Positions 1-8,974 of a DNA stretch of 64,000 nt are shown here, piece by piece. Numbering within the stretch: position 1 is the first letter of the stretch; every line of letters begins with the position of its first letter. The stretch lies in NCBI RefSeq assembly GCF_003945345.1, contig NZ_AP019308.1, positions 434,001-498,000 on the forward strand. Direction: 5' to 3'. The notes under the pieces are model-generated. The model worked only from the letters and a program-made list of their open reading frames with translations, was not told the origin of the DNA and did not search any database. This DNA comes from Paenibacillus baekrokdamisoli. GTDB taxonomy: Bacteria; Bacillota; Bacilli; Paenibacillales; Paenibacillaceae. A program made the translations under genes and the position numbers.

Positions 1-1
1 G

Positions 2-1069
2 CAGGTTAGCTCATACGGACTATTTTGTTGTATTCTCGGAATCTTCTTGACCCTTGTGTTTGTAAACGGTTGCAATAAAAGTGACTCCACTCCCAAGTTT
101 ACAGTAATCTATAACAATGAATTGCAGGCGAAGCATGCTACCCAGTCAGAAGAATCAGTTAGAGCGAAAAAATACAAAGTGGCCTTCGTCTCTAAAATCG
201 CTGGCATCCCCTATTTTGACGTTGCGGAGGATGGGGCTAAAGAGGCGGCTAAAGATCTGGGCATCGAGCTTATCTCTTCCGGACCTCAGGTTGCGGACGC
301 TGAACACCAGATCGAAATTGTGGAGCAATTGATCAGAGAAGGTGTGGATGCGATTGCCATTGCGGCCAATGATCCCAAGGCTTTGATACCAGTCCTGCAA
401 AAAGCTAAGAAGCAGGGAATTCAAGTCATTACTTGGGATTCGGATACATTGCCTGAGGCGAGATCGTTTTTTGTCAATCAAGTAGATTATGAAGCGTTTG
501 GACGTCATCAAATGGATCTCTTGGCGACGCTTTTGAATGAACGCGGCTCTTTCGCCATTTTAACTAGTTCGACTACGGCCATGAATTTGAGCGAATGGAC
601 CAAGTGGATCCGGAAACAACTGGATGAGTATTATCCCAAAATGAAGCTGGTGGAGATCAGATCCAATAACGAGGATATGGAAGAAGGTTATAAACTTTCC
701 TTGGATATGCTGGACCGGTATCCCGATATCAAAGGAATTATCGGGGTTGGGTCAACGAGTCCGCCTGCTGCGGCCAAGGCGGTGCAGGAACGGGGGAAAA
801 CCGGCGAAGTCAAGGTCATCGGCATTGCGTCGCCGAATCTGATGCGCAAGTATTTGAAGGAGGGTGTCTCGCAGGTCATAAGTCTTTGGAGTCCCAAAAA
901 ACTCGGTTATTTGACTGTTTATATGGTTAAGCAGCTGTTGGACGGAGAAATGGCTTATGACGGTCAGGAAATTCCGAATGTAGGGAATATACGCATAAAA
1001 GGGGATGTTGTCATCATGGGTGAACCGATAGATTTTACAAAAGACAATGTGGACGACTATGATTTTTAG
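2..1069 (+). CDS. Sugar-binding lipoprotein of the CUT2 (ribose/rhamnose-type) family, 5' end cut by the window
   Basis: The frame is open from base 2, so the true start lies before the window. The first residues form a hydrophobic signal segment ending in a lipobox (V-N-G-C, Cys codon 71-73), so the mature protein should be a lipid-anchored extracellular binding protein. The body is a periplasmic-binding-protein fold of the RbsB/RhaS type, with the GIPYFDVAEDGAKEAA and AIAANDPKALIPVL stretches typical of the family. It is clearly paralogous to the binding protein at 8975-10051. It overlaps the next gene, a histidine kinase, by 23 bases and has no adjacent permease of its own. That context suggests it presents a sugar to the kinase rather than, or as well as, feeding the importer (inference). 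Confidence 0.85.
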   Translation, partial: QVSSYGLFCCILGIFLTLVFVNGCNKSDSTPKFTVIYNNELQAKHATQSEESVRAKKYKVAFVSKIAGIPYFDVAEDGAKEAAKDLGIELISSGPQVADAEHQIEIVEQLIREGVDAIAIAANDPKALIPVLQKAKKQGIQVITWDSDTLPEARSFFVNQVDYEAFGRHQMDLLATLLNERGSFAILTSSTTAMNLSEWTKWIRKQLDEYYPKMKLVEIRSNNEDMEEGYKLSLDMLDRYPDIKGIIGVGSTSPPAAAKAVQERGKTGEVKVIGIASPNLMRKYLKEGVSQVISLWSPKKLGYLTVYMVKQLLDGEMAYDGQEIPNVGNIRIKGDVVIMGEPIDFTKDNVDDYDF

Positions 1070-2855
1070 AAATATATTCAAAAACTATAGGTTTACCTCC
1101 AAGTTGATTATTACTTATTTGCTGCTTACCGTTATCCCGATGGCTATTATCGGTTATGTTTCGTACTGGCAGTATAACCGCTCAATTGAAAACCAGGTCG
1201 GAAAATACATTCCACGTATATTAAGCCAGACTAACGATAACATCGATCGGAAATTGGATGAATTGCAAAATCTGAGTGAGCTTATTTATAACTCGAATGA
1301 GGTTGTCTCTATTCTGCGGAAAAAGACGTCTCAGTCCCAGTCCCGTTCTCTACAGGACAAATTTGCAGTTGAAGGCTACTTATCTCGCACTTACTTAAGC
1401 GGCAATTATAGTGATGTTCTCGGTGTCTTTATTTATAGCAATAATCGGATTTTTCAGAAAGCCAATCTCGCTTACAGCGCTTTCGATCCAAATTCGCTAC
1501 CAGTTGGACAAGAACTGAATTTTCGAGGAAAAGTAAGTATCATCCTGCCGCTCGATGCAGGTTTGCAGTTTGAAGGTGCAGTCCCCTATTTGTTAATCGT
1601 CAAGCCAATCAAGGATTCCGATAATCAGAAGACGTTAGGTACGATGTATATTGCAGTTACGATGAAGTTTATCGAGAACGTTTTGTCTGAACTCGCAAAC
1701 GAAGATTCGGCAACTTTATGGATTATGGACATGAAGGGGAAAATCATCTATCATACCGATTCCGAGAGGATCGGGGGCATATACGACGATGCACGGCTGT
1801 TTCCAGTGACTGATGGAAGTTTCAAAAAAATGTCGTCGTCAAAAAGCGAGCTGTTTAGTGTCAGCCGTTCGGCATCGACTAGCTGGACGTTGGCTTACCG
1901 TATTCCGATGGAGAAGCTGACGGCTCAAACAGACCGTCTTCGCAGTCTGATGATTACTGCGTTTGTCCTGTTTGTTGCAGTCACGGGAGTGATCTCTGTA
2001 CTGCTCGCCTGGAATTTCACCCGACCGCTTATCCAGCTTCGGCGGTTAATGGTCGATGTGCAGAGAGGGAACTTTCAGGTCGATATGCAGATCCGTAGCA
2101 GGGATGATGAGATCGGCATGTTAGCGCACCGCTTCAATGCCATGGTAAAGGAAATACGTGCGTTGATCCAGGAAAACTACCAAATCGAAATTAAACAAAA
2201 AGAGGCCCAGCTCTACGCACTCCAATTTCAGATCAACCCGCATTTTATGTATAACACCCTGGAAACTATATCGATGGCGGTAGAACAAGGGGAAAGGGAA
2301 ACAGCGGTGGAAATGGTATCATTACTCGGAAGAATGATGAGGTTTTCACTCAGCAACAAACGAAGAACTATACCGATTTCAGAAGAATTACAGCATGTTG
2401 AGGATTTCTTGCAAATCCAGAAATATCGTTTCGAGGATGCTCTTGAATATGCTATACACAGTTCCATTGAATCTGAGAATTATGGGACTCTGAAGTTTAT
2501 TCTGCAGCCAATCGTAGAAAACAGCATTAAATACGGATTGGAGCACCGGCAAAAGGTATATATTGAGCTCGAAATTGACGAGGTGCGCGACGAGAATGGC
2601 AAATCGGTTTCCATCCGATTTAGTATACGCGACAATGGTGTCGGAATGGATGCCGACCGTTTGCAGCAGGTTCGTCACATGCTCTCGGACTCCCAATTCA
2701 TGCAAAGGGATTCAGGTGTCGGCTTGCTAAATGTTCATTCCCGCATTGCGATGGAGTACGGGGAATCCTATGGTTTGAGTATTGATAGCGAGAAAGAAAA
2801 AGGAACAGTCACTGTGTTGGAAATTCCGGTACTGCCTATGGAGGATGAAAAATGA
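1047..2855 (+). CDS. YesM-type sensor histidine kinase
   Basis: A membrane sensor kinase of 602 aa. An N-terminal membrane segment (about residues 15-40) is followed by an extracellular sensing region of about 250 aa, a second membrane segment near residue 300, a HAMP linker and a His_kinase/HATPase_c core. The phospho-acceptor His is residue 399, in the motif QINPHFMYNTLE. ATP-binding boxes are seen as ILQPIVENSIKYGL, DNGVGMD and GVGLLNVHSRI. The start at 1047 lies inside the upstream binding-protein gene; a second Met four codons on (1059) is possible. The stop overlaps the response regulator start by 4 bases, so the two are translationally coupled. The family normally senses extracellular sugars or oligosaccharides and activates an adjacent transport operon. 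The ligand is not evident from sequence. Confidence 0.93.
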   Translation: MWTTMIFRNIFKNYRFTSKLIITYLLLTVIPMAIIGYVSYWQYNRSIENQVGKYIPRILSQTNDNIDRKLDELQNLSELIYNSNEVVSILRKKTSQSQSRSLQDKFAVEGYLSRTYLSGNYSDVLGVFIYSNNRIFQKANLAYSAFDPNSLPVGQELNFRGKVSIILPLDAGLQFEGAVPYLLIVKPIKDSDNQKTLGTMYIAVTMKFIENVLSELANEDSATLWIMDMKGKIIYHTDSERIGGIYDDARLFPVTDGSFKKMSSSKSELFSVSRSASTSWTLAYRIPMEKLTAQTDRLRSLMITAFVLFVAVTGVISVLLAWNFTRPLIQLRRLMVDVQRGNFQVDMQIRSRDDEIGMLAHRFNAMVKEIRALIQENYQIEIKQKEAQLYALQFQINPHFMYNTLETISMAVEQGERETAVEMVSLLGRMMRFSLSNKRRTIPISEELQHVEDFLQIQKYRFEDALEYAIHSSIESENYGTLKFILQPIVENSIKYGLEHRQKVYIELEIDEVRDENGKSVSIRFSIRDNGVGMDADRLQQVRHMLSDSQFMQRDSGVGLLNVHSRIAMEYGESYGLSIDSEKEKGTVTVLEIPVLPMEDEK

Positions 2856-4414
2856 TTCAGAAGATTCATGTAATTGTTACCGACGACGAGCCTATGATCC
2901 GCAGGGGAATGGTCCGACTTATCGAAGAATGCGGGGAGCAATGGAAGGTTCTTGATATGTTTGCCAACGGCGCAGAGGCACTGCAGTATATAAAAAATGC
3001 TGGGATAAGGGTCGATCTGCTCGTTACAGATGTCAAAATGCCTATCATGGATGGATTAACCCTGATACGAGAAGCCCGGCAGTATCAACCAATAATTCCT
3101 TTGGTGATCAGCGGATATGATGATTTCGAATATGTGCGGACCGCATTAAAAGAAGGGGCTATCGACTATCTTCTTAAGCCGATCAACCGCTCACTATTTC
3201 GGATGCAGATGAAGGAATTACAATACAAGATTCAGCGCAGGAAGCGTCAGGATGAGCTAAGTGCGCTTCAACAATGGTTATACGAGGGTGATTCGCTGGG
3301 AATAGCGGGAAACTGGCGGGGTACTTTCCTGGAAAAATCGTACCGTCTACTGTGCGTTTCCCTGGATGAACCTCCGTTTAAGAAGAGGACATATACACCG
3401 AGAGACTGGGAGTTATCCATGTATGCCGTCGAGAATATTTTGGAAGAAACGGTCAATGATGCGATGCTGGGTCAAACTGGCCGTGGTTGGGTTTGGCAGG
3501 GTGGCAAAAGAATGTGTTGGATCCTACTGGGTGATGCAGAGGGTGTGGAACAAGTGGCGGAATCGGTTCGTTTGACTGTTCTGCGTTACATGGGACTTTC
3601 CGTAACTGTGTCCGTCAGCAGCGAATTTACCGATATGCACAGTTTGCCGGGCGTTCGTGACGATGTGTTGTCGCTACTGTATTTGCGACTCGTATCTGGG
3701 GGCAACCGGGTAATAGAGGCCGACCGCATGCTGGATATATCTGAAACCGCTTTACCGGTTAAACTCCGGCAGATTGTGCAGCGCCTTCGTTTGGAGATAG
3801 GGAGTGAATCGGATGGAGAAACAAAGTCACTGCTGGATGACTATTTCAGGGGAATTGAATCACTTCGTACACCGGAAAGCATTCGGCATGCCATTGAATA
3901 TCTGATTATACATATTCACGGTGCATGCTTGGAAACCGGACATGAAGAGGCACAAACTCGGATTTTATCGAACTTGGGCAAAATGGACCAACATACGGCC
4001 AGCTTCCATCAACTCCACAAACAATTAAATAATTTGCTGCTGCTCCTATCGGATTCTATGCGTGATAAACGGTCGAAAACAGATCAGACACCTGTCAACC
4101 GAGCTAAAGTTTGGATCAAGCAACACTTGGGGGAACCACTCACGATTCAATCCATTGCCGAGCAGATCCCAATGAATCCGACTTATTTTTGCGAAATATT
4201 TAAAACGCACACTGGGGAAACTGTGCTCAATTATGTGAGACGGTTAAGAATGGAGGAAGCGGGGAGGCTGCTTACCGAAACAGATGGCAAATTGCTTTCT
4301 ATCACCGCCAAGGTGGGATACAACGATGTGAAATATTTTAGCCGCCAGTTCAAAAGGCATTTCGGGGTGCTTCCCTCTTCCTTTAAAGATATCGCTAAAC
4401 CGTCTGCGGATTAA
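2852..4414 (+). CDS. YesN-type response regulator (REC plus AraC helix-turn-helix)
   Basis: A cytoplasmic regulator of 520 aa. The N-terminal receiver has acidic residues near positions 11-13 and the phosphorylatable Asp60 in the motif LLVTDVKMPIMDG. A long middle region of unassigned fold follows. The last 100 residues are an AraC-type double helix-turn-helix (IAEQIPMNPTYFCEIFKTHT, then VGYNDVKYFSRQFKRHFG). It is coupled to the kinase gene by an ATGA overlap. Its 3' end carries an intrinsic terminator, so the regulator mRNA ends here and the sugar operon beyond has its own promoter. A pair of direct repeats just downstream (4449-4476) is the best candidate binding site (inference). Confidence 0.93.
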   Translation: MIQKIHVIVTDDEPMIRRGMVRLIEECGEQWKVLDMFANGAEALQYIKNAGIRVDLLVTDVKMPIMDGLTLIREARQYQPIIPLVISGYDDFEYVRTALKEGAIDYLLKPINRSLFRMQMKELQYKIQRRKRQDELSALQQWLYEGDSLGIAGNWRGTFLEKSYRLLCVSLDEPPFKKRTYTPRDWELSMYAVENILEETVNDAMLGQTGRGWVWQGGKRMCWILLGDAEGVEQVAESVRLTVLRYMGLSVTVSVSSEFTDMHSLPGVRDDVLSLLYLRLVSGGNRVIEADRMLDISETALPVKLRQIVQRLRLEIGSESDGETKSLLDDYFRGIESLRTPESIRHAIEYLIIHIHGACLETGHEEAQTRILSNLGKMDQHTASFHQLHKQLNNLLLLLSDSMRDKRSKTDQTPVNRAKVWIKQHLGEPLTIQSIAEQIPMNPTYFCEIFKTHTGETVLNYVRRLRMEEAGRLLTETDGKLLSITAKVGYNDVKYFSRQFKRHFGVLPSSFKDIAKPSAD

Positions 4415-4432
4415 TGCAGCGGTTTTTTTTTT
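4397..4432 (+). terminator. Intrinsic terminator overlapping the end of the response regulator gene
   Basis: The arms AAACCG-CTGC and GCAG-CGGTTT enclose an 8-base loop, and a run of ten T follows from 4423. The stem begins inside the last codons of the response regulator, and its stop codon lies in the hairpin. Confidence 0.8.
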
Positions 4433-4448
4433 ATGAAAGAACCGAAAA

Positions 4449-4505
4449 ATGTCTACCCCTTCCGAGATATGTCTACTATGTCAACGCTTTCACTGCAAGT
4501 ACAAT
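4449..4505 (+). promoter_or_regulatory. Direct-repeat activator site and weak promoter of the sugar operon
   Basis: Two perfect copies of ATGTCTAC lie at 4449-4456 and 4469-4476, 20 bp apart centre to centre, so on the same face of the helix. A possible -10 box TACAAT (4500-4505) has only a poor -35 (TATGTC, 4477-4482) directly after the second repeat. Two direct repeats abutting a weak -35 is the usual arrangement for AraC-type activators. The response regulator ending at 4414 is the natural candidate (inference). Confidence 0.5.
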
Positions 4506-4536
4506 GAGAACAATAAATGAACATGGAGGGATTTTC

Positions 4537-5385
4537 TTGAAACTTGGAATTCACGCATATGCATGGTGCTCACAGTGGAGCAACGATACCCTGAATCTAA
4601 TCAATCGAGCTAAAGATTTAGGTATGGATTTTATCGAGTTACCGCTAATGAGTTTGGATACATTTGACGTGAAAGCGGTTCGCCAACGACTTCTGGATGT
4701 AGGATTAGAATGCTGCACGTCCACTGTACTGCTTGAAGGAATGGACCTCACCAGTGGCGATGCCGAAGAACGGCAAAGAGCGGTCTCCTATTTGAAACAA
4801 TGTGTGGAAGTGTCCAGCGGGATAGGGGCCAAGCAGTTCAGCGGAGTCATCTATTCGCAGCACGTGAAGTTGGCAATTAAACGGCCCTCCGAGAAGGAAT
4901 GGCAGATGGCGGCCGATGGACTCCGGGAAGTGGCGAAATATGCTCAGACATTGGGGTTGCCTATCGCACTGGAACCGGTTAACCGCTATGAAACCTATTT
5001 GATTAATACCTCTGAACAGGCGATGAGGTTAATAGATATGATCGGAATGGATAATGTCGGGGTGCATCTTGACACATACCACATGAATATCGAAGAGAAA
5101 CGGTTTTCTGACGCGGTGAAACTTGCCGACTCGAAGCTGATGCATATTCATTTGTGCGAAAACGACCGCGGCATTCCTGGAACGGGGCTCGTCGATTGGG
5201 ATGATTTGTTCCGGACACTTGGGGAAATCAATTATCAGGGTTATGCGGCTTTGGAATCGTTCGTTGACATCACTGACAACATGAGCACCTGGGTATGGCG
5301 CCAATTAGCGCCAAACGGAGACACGCTTATTACAGAAGGTAAAGCGTTTATCCGCTCCATGCAGGAGAAATACCGTTTGGTATAA
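4537..5385 (+). CDS. Ketose 3-epimerase-like TIM-barrel protein (tagatose/psicose epimerase family)
   Basis: A cytosolic TIM barrel of the AP-endonuclease-2/xylose-isomerase-like superfamily. All four metal ligands of the D-tagatose 3-epimerase family are visible in order: Glu in ALEPVNRYET, Asp in VGVHLDTYHMN, His in HIHLCENDRG and Glu in ALESF. The Arg in NDRG, which contacts the substrate in that family, is also present. The start is taken as TTG 4537, ten bases after a GGAGGG ribosome site, giving 282 aa, the normal family length; the frame stays open upstream but that part looks untranslated. It is the first gene after the regulators and heads the transport operon. Likely it interconverts a ketose, or its phosphate, brought in by the importer; the exact substrate cannot be read. 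Confidence 0.85.
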   Translation: MKLGIHAYAWCSQWSNDTLNLINRAKDLGMDFIELPLMSLDTFDVKAVRQRLLDVGLECCTSTVLLEGMDLTSGDAEERQRAVSYLKQCVEVSSGIGAKQFSGVIYSQHVKLAIKRPSEKEWQMAADGLREVAKYAQTLGLPIALEPVNRYETYLINTSEQAMRLIDMIGMDNVGVHLDTYHMNIEEKRFSDAVKLADSKLMHIHLCENDRGIPGTGLVDWDDLFRTLGEINYQGYAALESFVDITDNMSTWVWRQLAPNGDTLITEGKAFIRSMQEKYRLV

Positions 5386-5437
5386 ATAAACGGAATTTAC
5401 TTCTAGATCACAATAAGCAGCTGGAGGTATTAGTCAG

Positions 5438-6940
5438 ATGGAGTTCTTGTTGCAGATGAGTAACGTTAGCAAGACATATCCTGGAGTAAAAGCGCTGGAC
5501 GATGTACAGATCGCGATAAAACCTGGTGAAGTGCATGCCCTGATCGGTGAGAATGGGGCGGGTAAATCAACCTTAATGAAAATTTTGGTTGGCGTTGAAA
5601 GCGCGGATGAAGGTGTGGAAATCTTTTTCGCCGGTGAGAAAGTCCATTTCTCAAAACCTATCGATGCCACATTAAAAGGAATCTCTATCATCTATCAAGA
5701 TTTGAGTCTCTTTCCAAACCTCTCTGTGGCAGAAAATATTTGCATCGGTCGTGAAAGCGCTGGAAAAGGCTACTACCGAGTGCAATGGAAGCAGATGAAG
5801 CTGCTCGCAGAAAAGACATTGGCTGAGCTTGGGTTAAAAATGGATGTATCTCTCCCCTTGGGAAAATTAAGCATTGCAAAACAGCAGTTGGTTGCTATTG
5901 CTCGGTCTTTAGTGTTTGATTCTAAATTAATTGTTATGGATGAACCGACTTCTTCATTATCTTCTGGAGAAGTTGAGCAGTTATATAAGATCATCGAAGA
6001 TTTACGCATGAAAGGTATCTCGATTATCTATATCAGTCATAAACTGAAGGAATTATTTACAGTGGCCGATAGATTCACGGTTCTCCGAGATGGGAAGTTT
6101 GTAGGCAGTTATGACAAAAACGATATGAACGAAGATAAGTTGATCTCCTTAATGGTAGGAAGAAAAGTCGAGGTTTTCAACAGGGAAGAGAACAAAGGCG
6201 GGGAAGAGGTTCTTCGCGTAGAAGGACTTTCTAAAAGGGGAAACTTCAAAGACATTTCCTTCTCACTACGCGCAGGCGAAATTATTGGAATTACGGGATT
6301 GGTCGGTGCAGGACGCACGGAATTGGCGCATGCATTATTCGGTTTAAACAAACCTGATCACGGTCATATTTATATCTCCGGTAAGAAGGTGGACATTAAG
6401 TCCTCGAGTGATGCAGTTAAACACAAAATGGCCTATATACCCGAAAGCCGCCAGACGCAAGGCCTGTTTCTGAGACAATCAATTATTGATAACATCTCGG
6501 TTACGGTGTTTGATCAGATGCTTAACAAGTTCGGGTTTATTGAACGGGCGAAAGAAAAACAGTTGGCTGCTGAGTATATACAGATCTTGGATATACGCCC
6601 TCCGCTTGCGGAGATGAATGCTGGTCAACTTTCAGGAGGCAATCAGCAAAAAATCGTAATCGCCAAATGGTTGTCCACCAATCCCAAAATATTAATCATT
6701 GACGAGCCGACGAACGGAATTGATATCGGCGCGAAAACTGAAATTCATAAATTGTTGCGCAGGCTTACGAACAAAGGAATTGGAATTATCGTCATTTCCT
6801 CTGAACTTCCGGAAGTATTGGCCGTAAGTGATCGAATATTAGTCATGAAACAAGGCAGGATTTCAGGTGAAATCGCCGGAGCCGAAGCTACACAAGAGAA
6901 AATTATGAATTTTGCCGTTTTAGGAGATGGTTTGAATTGA
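5438..6940 (+). CDS. CUT2 sugar ABC transporter ATP-binding protein (RbsA/MglA-like)
   Basis: A double ATPase of 500 aa, the standard size for this family. The first nucleotide-binding domain has Walker A GENGAGKST (residues 37-45), the signature LGKLSIAKQQ and Walker B LIVMDEPTSSLS. The second has the degenerate Walker A GLVGAGRTE usual in RbsA-type proteins, with an intact signature LSGGNQQK and Walker B ILIIDEPTNGID. A strong AGGAGGT-type site precedes the ATG. Its end overlaps the permease start by 4 bases. It energises import by the two permeases and the binding protein that follow. Confidence 0.95.
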   Translation: MEFLLQMSNVSKTYPGVKALDDVQIAIKPGEVHALIGENGAGKSTLMKILVGVESADEGVEIFFAGEKVHFSKPIDATLKGISIIYQDLSLFPNLSVAENICIGRESAGKGYYRVQWKQMKLLAEKTLAELGLKMDVSLPLGKLSIAKQQLVAIARSLVFDSKLIVMDEPTSSLSSGEVEQLYKIIEDLRMKGISIIYISHKLKELFTVADRFTVLRDGKFVGSYDKNDMNEDKLISLMVGRKVEVFNREENKGGEEVLRVEGLSKRGNFKDISFSLRAGEIIGITGLVGAGRTELAHALFGLNKPDHGHIYISGKKVDIKSSSDAVKHKMAYIPESRQTQGLFLRQSIIDNISVTVFDQMLNKFGFIERAKEKQLAAEYIQILDIRPPLAEMNAGQLSGGNQQKIVIAKWLSTNPKILIIDEPTNGIDIGAKTEIHKLLRRLTNKGIGIIVISSELPEVLAVSDRILVMKQGRISGEIAGAEATQEKIMNFAVLGDGLN

Positions 6941-7920
6941 AATCGTTTTTCAAGTCGAAAGAAATGGGAATATTAGCCGTACTCGTTTTACTTTGCATCG
7001 TGTTGAGTGTGAACAATCCCATATTTTTAACGTTGGATAATATCCAGGATATTCTAAAAGCCAATAGCGTTCTGGCCATCTTGGCAATGGGTATGACATT
7101 GGTCATTATTACCGGGGGAATCGATGTATCTGTAGCTGCTATATCAAGCGCGGCTATGGTTATTACCGGGCATTCGATGAAGCTGCTGCCAGAATCTCCG
7201 ATATCGATTCTAATTGCGCTATTCATCGCAGTTGCAAGCGGATTAATTATTGGACTTCTAAACGGAACGCTCATCTCCAGGCTGAAGATCCCCCCCATCG
7301 TTACAACGCTGGGCACGATGAGTATTATCAACGGCAGCATTCTCTATTTCACGAACGGTGTTTTCTTGAACAGCAGTAATTTTCCGCAAGTTTTCATTCG
7401 CTTTTCAAATTTTGAGCTGGCGGGAATTTCAATTCTTGTTTATATCATTGCCCTAGTAACTTTAATTACTTGGTATGTAATGAAATATATGATGATTGGC
7501 CGCTCAGTGTTTGCCATTGGAGGAAACCCTGTATCGGCGGTTAGAGCGGGCATCAATCTAGAGCGCACACAATTGTTTGTTTATGGATACATGGGTTTTC
7601 TTGCCGGCATCGCAGCTATGACTCAAATGATGTATACAAAATCAGTTGATCCTAACGGGATGCTTGGTTTTGAGCTGACGGTTATATCCGCTGTTGTCAT
7701 CGGGGGCGCGAATATCCTTGGCGGCAATGGATCGGTTTGGGGAACGCTCTTAGGCGTATTGCTGCTCGGTGTTATGCAGAATGGGTTGATTCTCAGCCAT
7801 ATCGACACTTACTGGCAAAAAGTTATCATCGGTTTGGTTATTCTAAGCGCTGTATCCTACGATTATCTTCAACATAAACGAGCTGAATCAAAGATATTGA
7901 AAGTAGAAGTTCAGGCATAG
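6937..7920 (+). CDS. CUT2 sugar ABC transporter permease (RbsC-like), first copy
   Basis: An integral membrane protein of 327 aa with about 8-10 hydrophobic segments. It carries the family hallmark AMGMTLVIITGGIDVSV after the second segment and VVIGGANILGGNGSVWGTLLG near the C terminus. It starts at TTG 6937 and overlaps the stop of the ATPase gene, so translation is coupled. Fourteen bases separate it from the second permease. The two permeases probably form a heterodimer, as in LsrCD or RhaPQ systems (family knowledge). Confidence 0.93.
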   Translation: MKSFFKSKEMGILAVLVLLCIVLSVNNPIFLTLDNIQDILKANSVLAILAMGMTLVIITGGIDVSVAAISSAAMVITGHSMKLLPESPISILIALFIAVASGLIIGLLNGTLISRLKIPPIVTTLGTMSIINGSILYFTNGVFLNSSNFPQVFIRFSNFELAGISILVYIIALVTLITWYVMKYMMIGRSVFAIGGNPVSAVRAGINLERTQLFVYGYMGFLAGIAAMTQMMYTKSVDPNGMLGFELTVISAVVIGGANILGGNGSVWGTLLGVLLLGVMQNGLILSHIDTYWQKVIIGLVILSAVSYDYLQHKRAESKILKVEVQA

Positions 7921-7933
7921 GAGGGATAATAGA

Positions 7934-8902
7934 GTGTTGAAGATCTCGAAAGAATCAATGCTTGGGTTAATATTAGTCGCTCTATTTATTCTCATGGCAA
8001 TCATAGCTCCTGGTTTTTTGGATGCATACAACTTGAGCAACATGATGTTTCAATTGCCAGAGTTAGGAATTTTGGCTCTTGGAATGATGGTAGTCATCGT
8101 TACGGGGGGGATAGATTTATCGATAACCTATACCTCATCTTTATCAGGGATTATCACCGCTTTATGTTTGTCGGATCACTTTCCGGTTGCCATTGCGATT
8201 GTTATTGGTATAGCAGTCGGCTTGATTTGTGGGTTGCTTAACGGATTTTTTATAGCCATCATCGGTGTTTCGCCAATTCTGGTAACGCTCGGCAGCATGG
8301 TATTATTCGAGGGTATCAATCTTACGATCACCAAGGGCAATGCGATTTCCGGGTTTCCGGACTCCTTTGGAAATATCGGTAATATGTCCATAGGTCCAAT
8401 TCCATTACCGGTCATTATATTCCTTTTATTAGCGGTCATGACCACTGTTCTGCTTAATCGAACCATTTGGGGTCGAAGTGTGTATAAGGTCGGAATTAAT
8501 CCGGTTGCCACTCAATTTTCCGGTCTCAATGTGAAAAAAGTATTGATGGGTGTCTATTTATTCTCTGCTTTCATGGCAGCGATAGCCGCAATAATCATGA
8601 TCTCTCGATACAACTCGGCTAAAGTCGATTTGGGATCTTCCTACCTATTATTAACGGTTGCAGCTGCTGTTCTGGGAGGAACGGAAATCTCCGGGGGTTA
8701 TGGGAAAGTAATAGGTACCGTGTATGCGGTGATGATATTCCAGGTTTTATCTAACGGGTTGAATCTTCTGGGTATACCCAGAACAGTAGTTGACATTCTG
8801 ATGGGTGTGATCCTCATCGCTGTGCTGTCACTTAATTATGTATTGGCGAGGATGAGCCAGAATAAATCTATCAAACAATCGATTAAAGTATCCGCAAGTT
8901 GA
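7934..8902 (+). CDS. CUT2 sugar ABC transporter permease (RbsC-like), second copy
   Basis: A membrane protein of 322 aa, paralogous to the preceding permease. Motifs are ALGMMVVIVTGGIDLSI and AAVLGGTEISGGYGKVIGTV. The GTG start at 7934 follows a GGAGGG site. With the upstream ATPase and the downstream binding protein it completes a four-component CUT2 importer. Having two different permeases points to the rhamnose/autoinducer-2-like branch rather than the single-permease ribose branch, but that is not enough to name the sugar. Confidence 0.93.
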   Translation: MLKISKESMLGLILVALFILMAIIAPGFLDAYNLSNMMFQLPELGILALGMMVVIVTGGIDLSITYTSSLSGIITALCLSDHFPVAIAIVIGIAVGLICGLLNGFFIAIIGVSPILVTLGSMVLFEGINLTITKGNAISGFPDSFGNIGNMSIGPIPLPVIIFLLLAVMTTVLLNRTIWGRSVYKVGINPVATQFSGLNVKKVLMGVYLFSAFMAAIAAIIMISRYNSAKVDLGSSYLLLTVAAAVLGGTEISGGYGKVIGTVYAVMIFQVLSNGLNLLGIPRTVVDILMGVILIAVLSLNYVLARMSQNKSIKQSIKVSAS

Positions 8903-8974
8903 TAATATCTGTTTCTAGAGACGGGTATCCATCATAGATTTATCCAAAATCCGAAAGAGAATAGGGGTAGCAAA

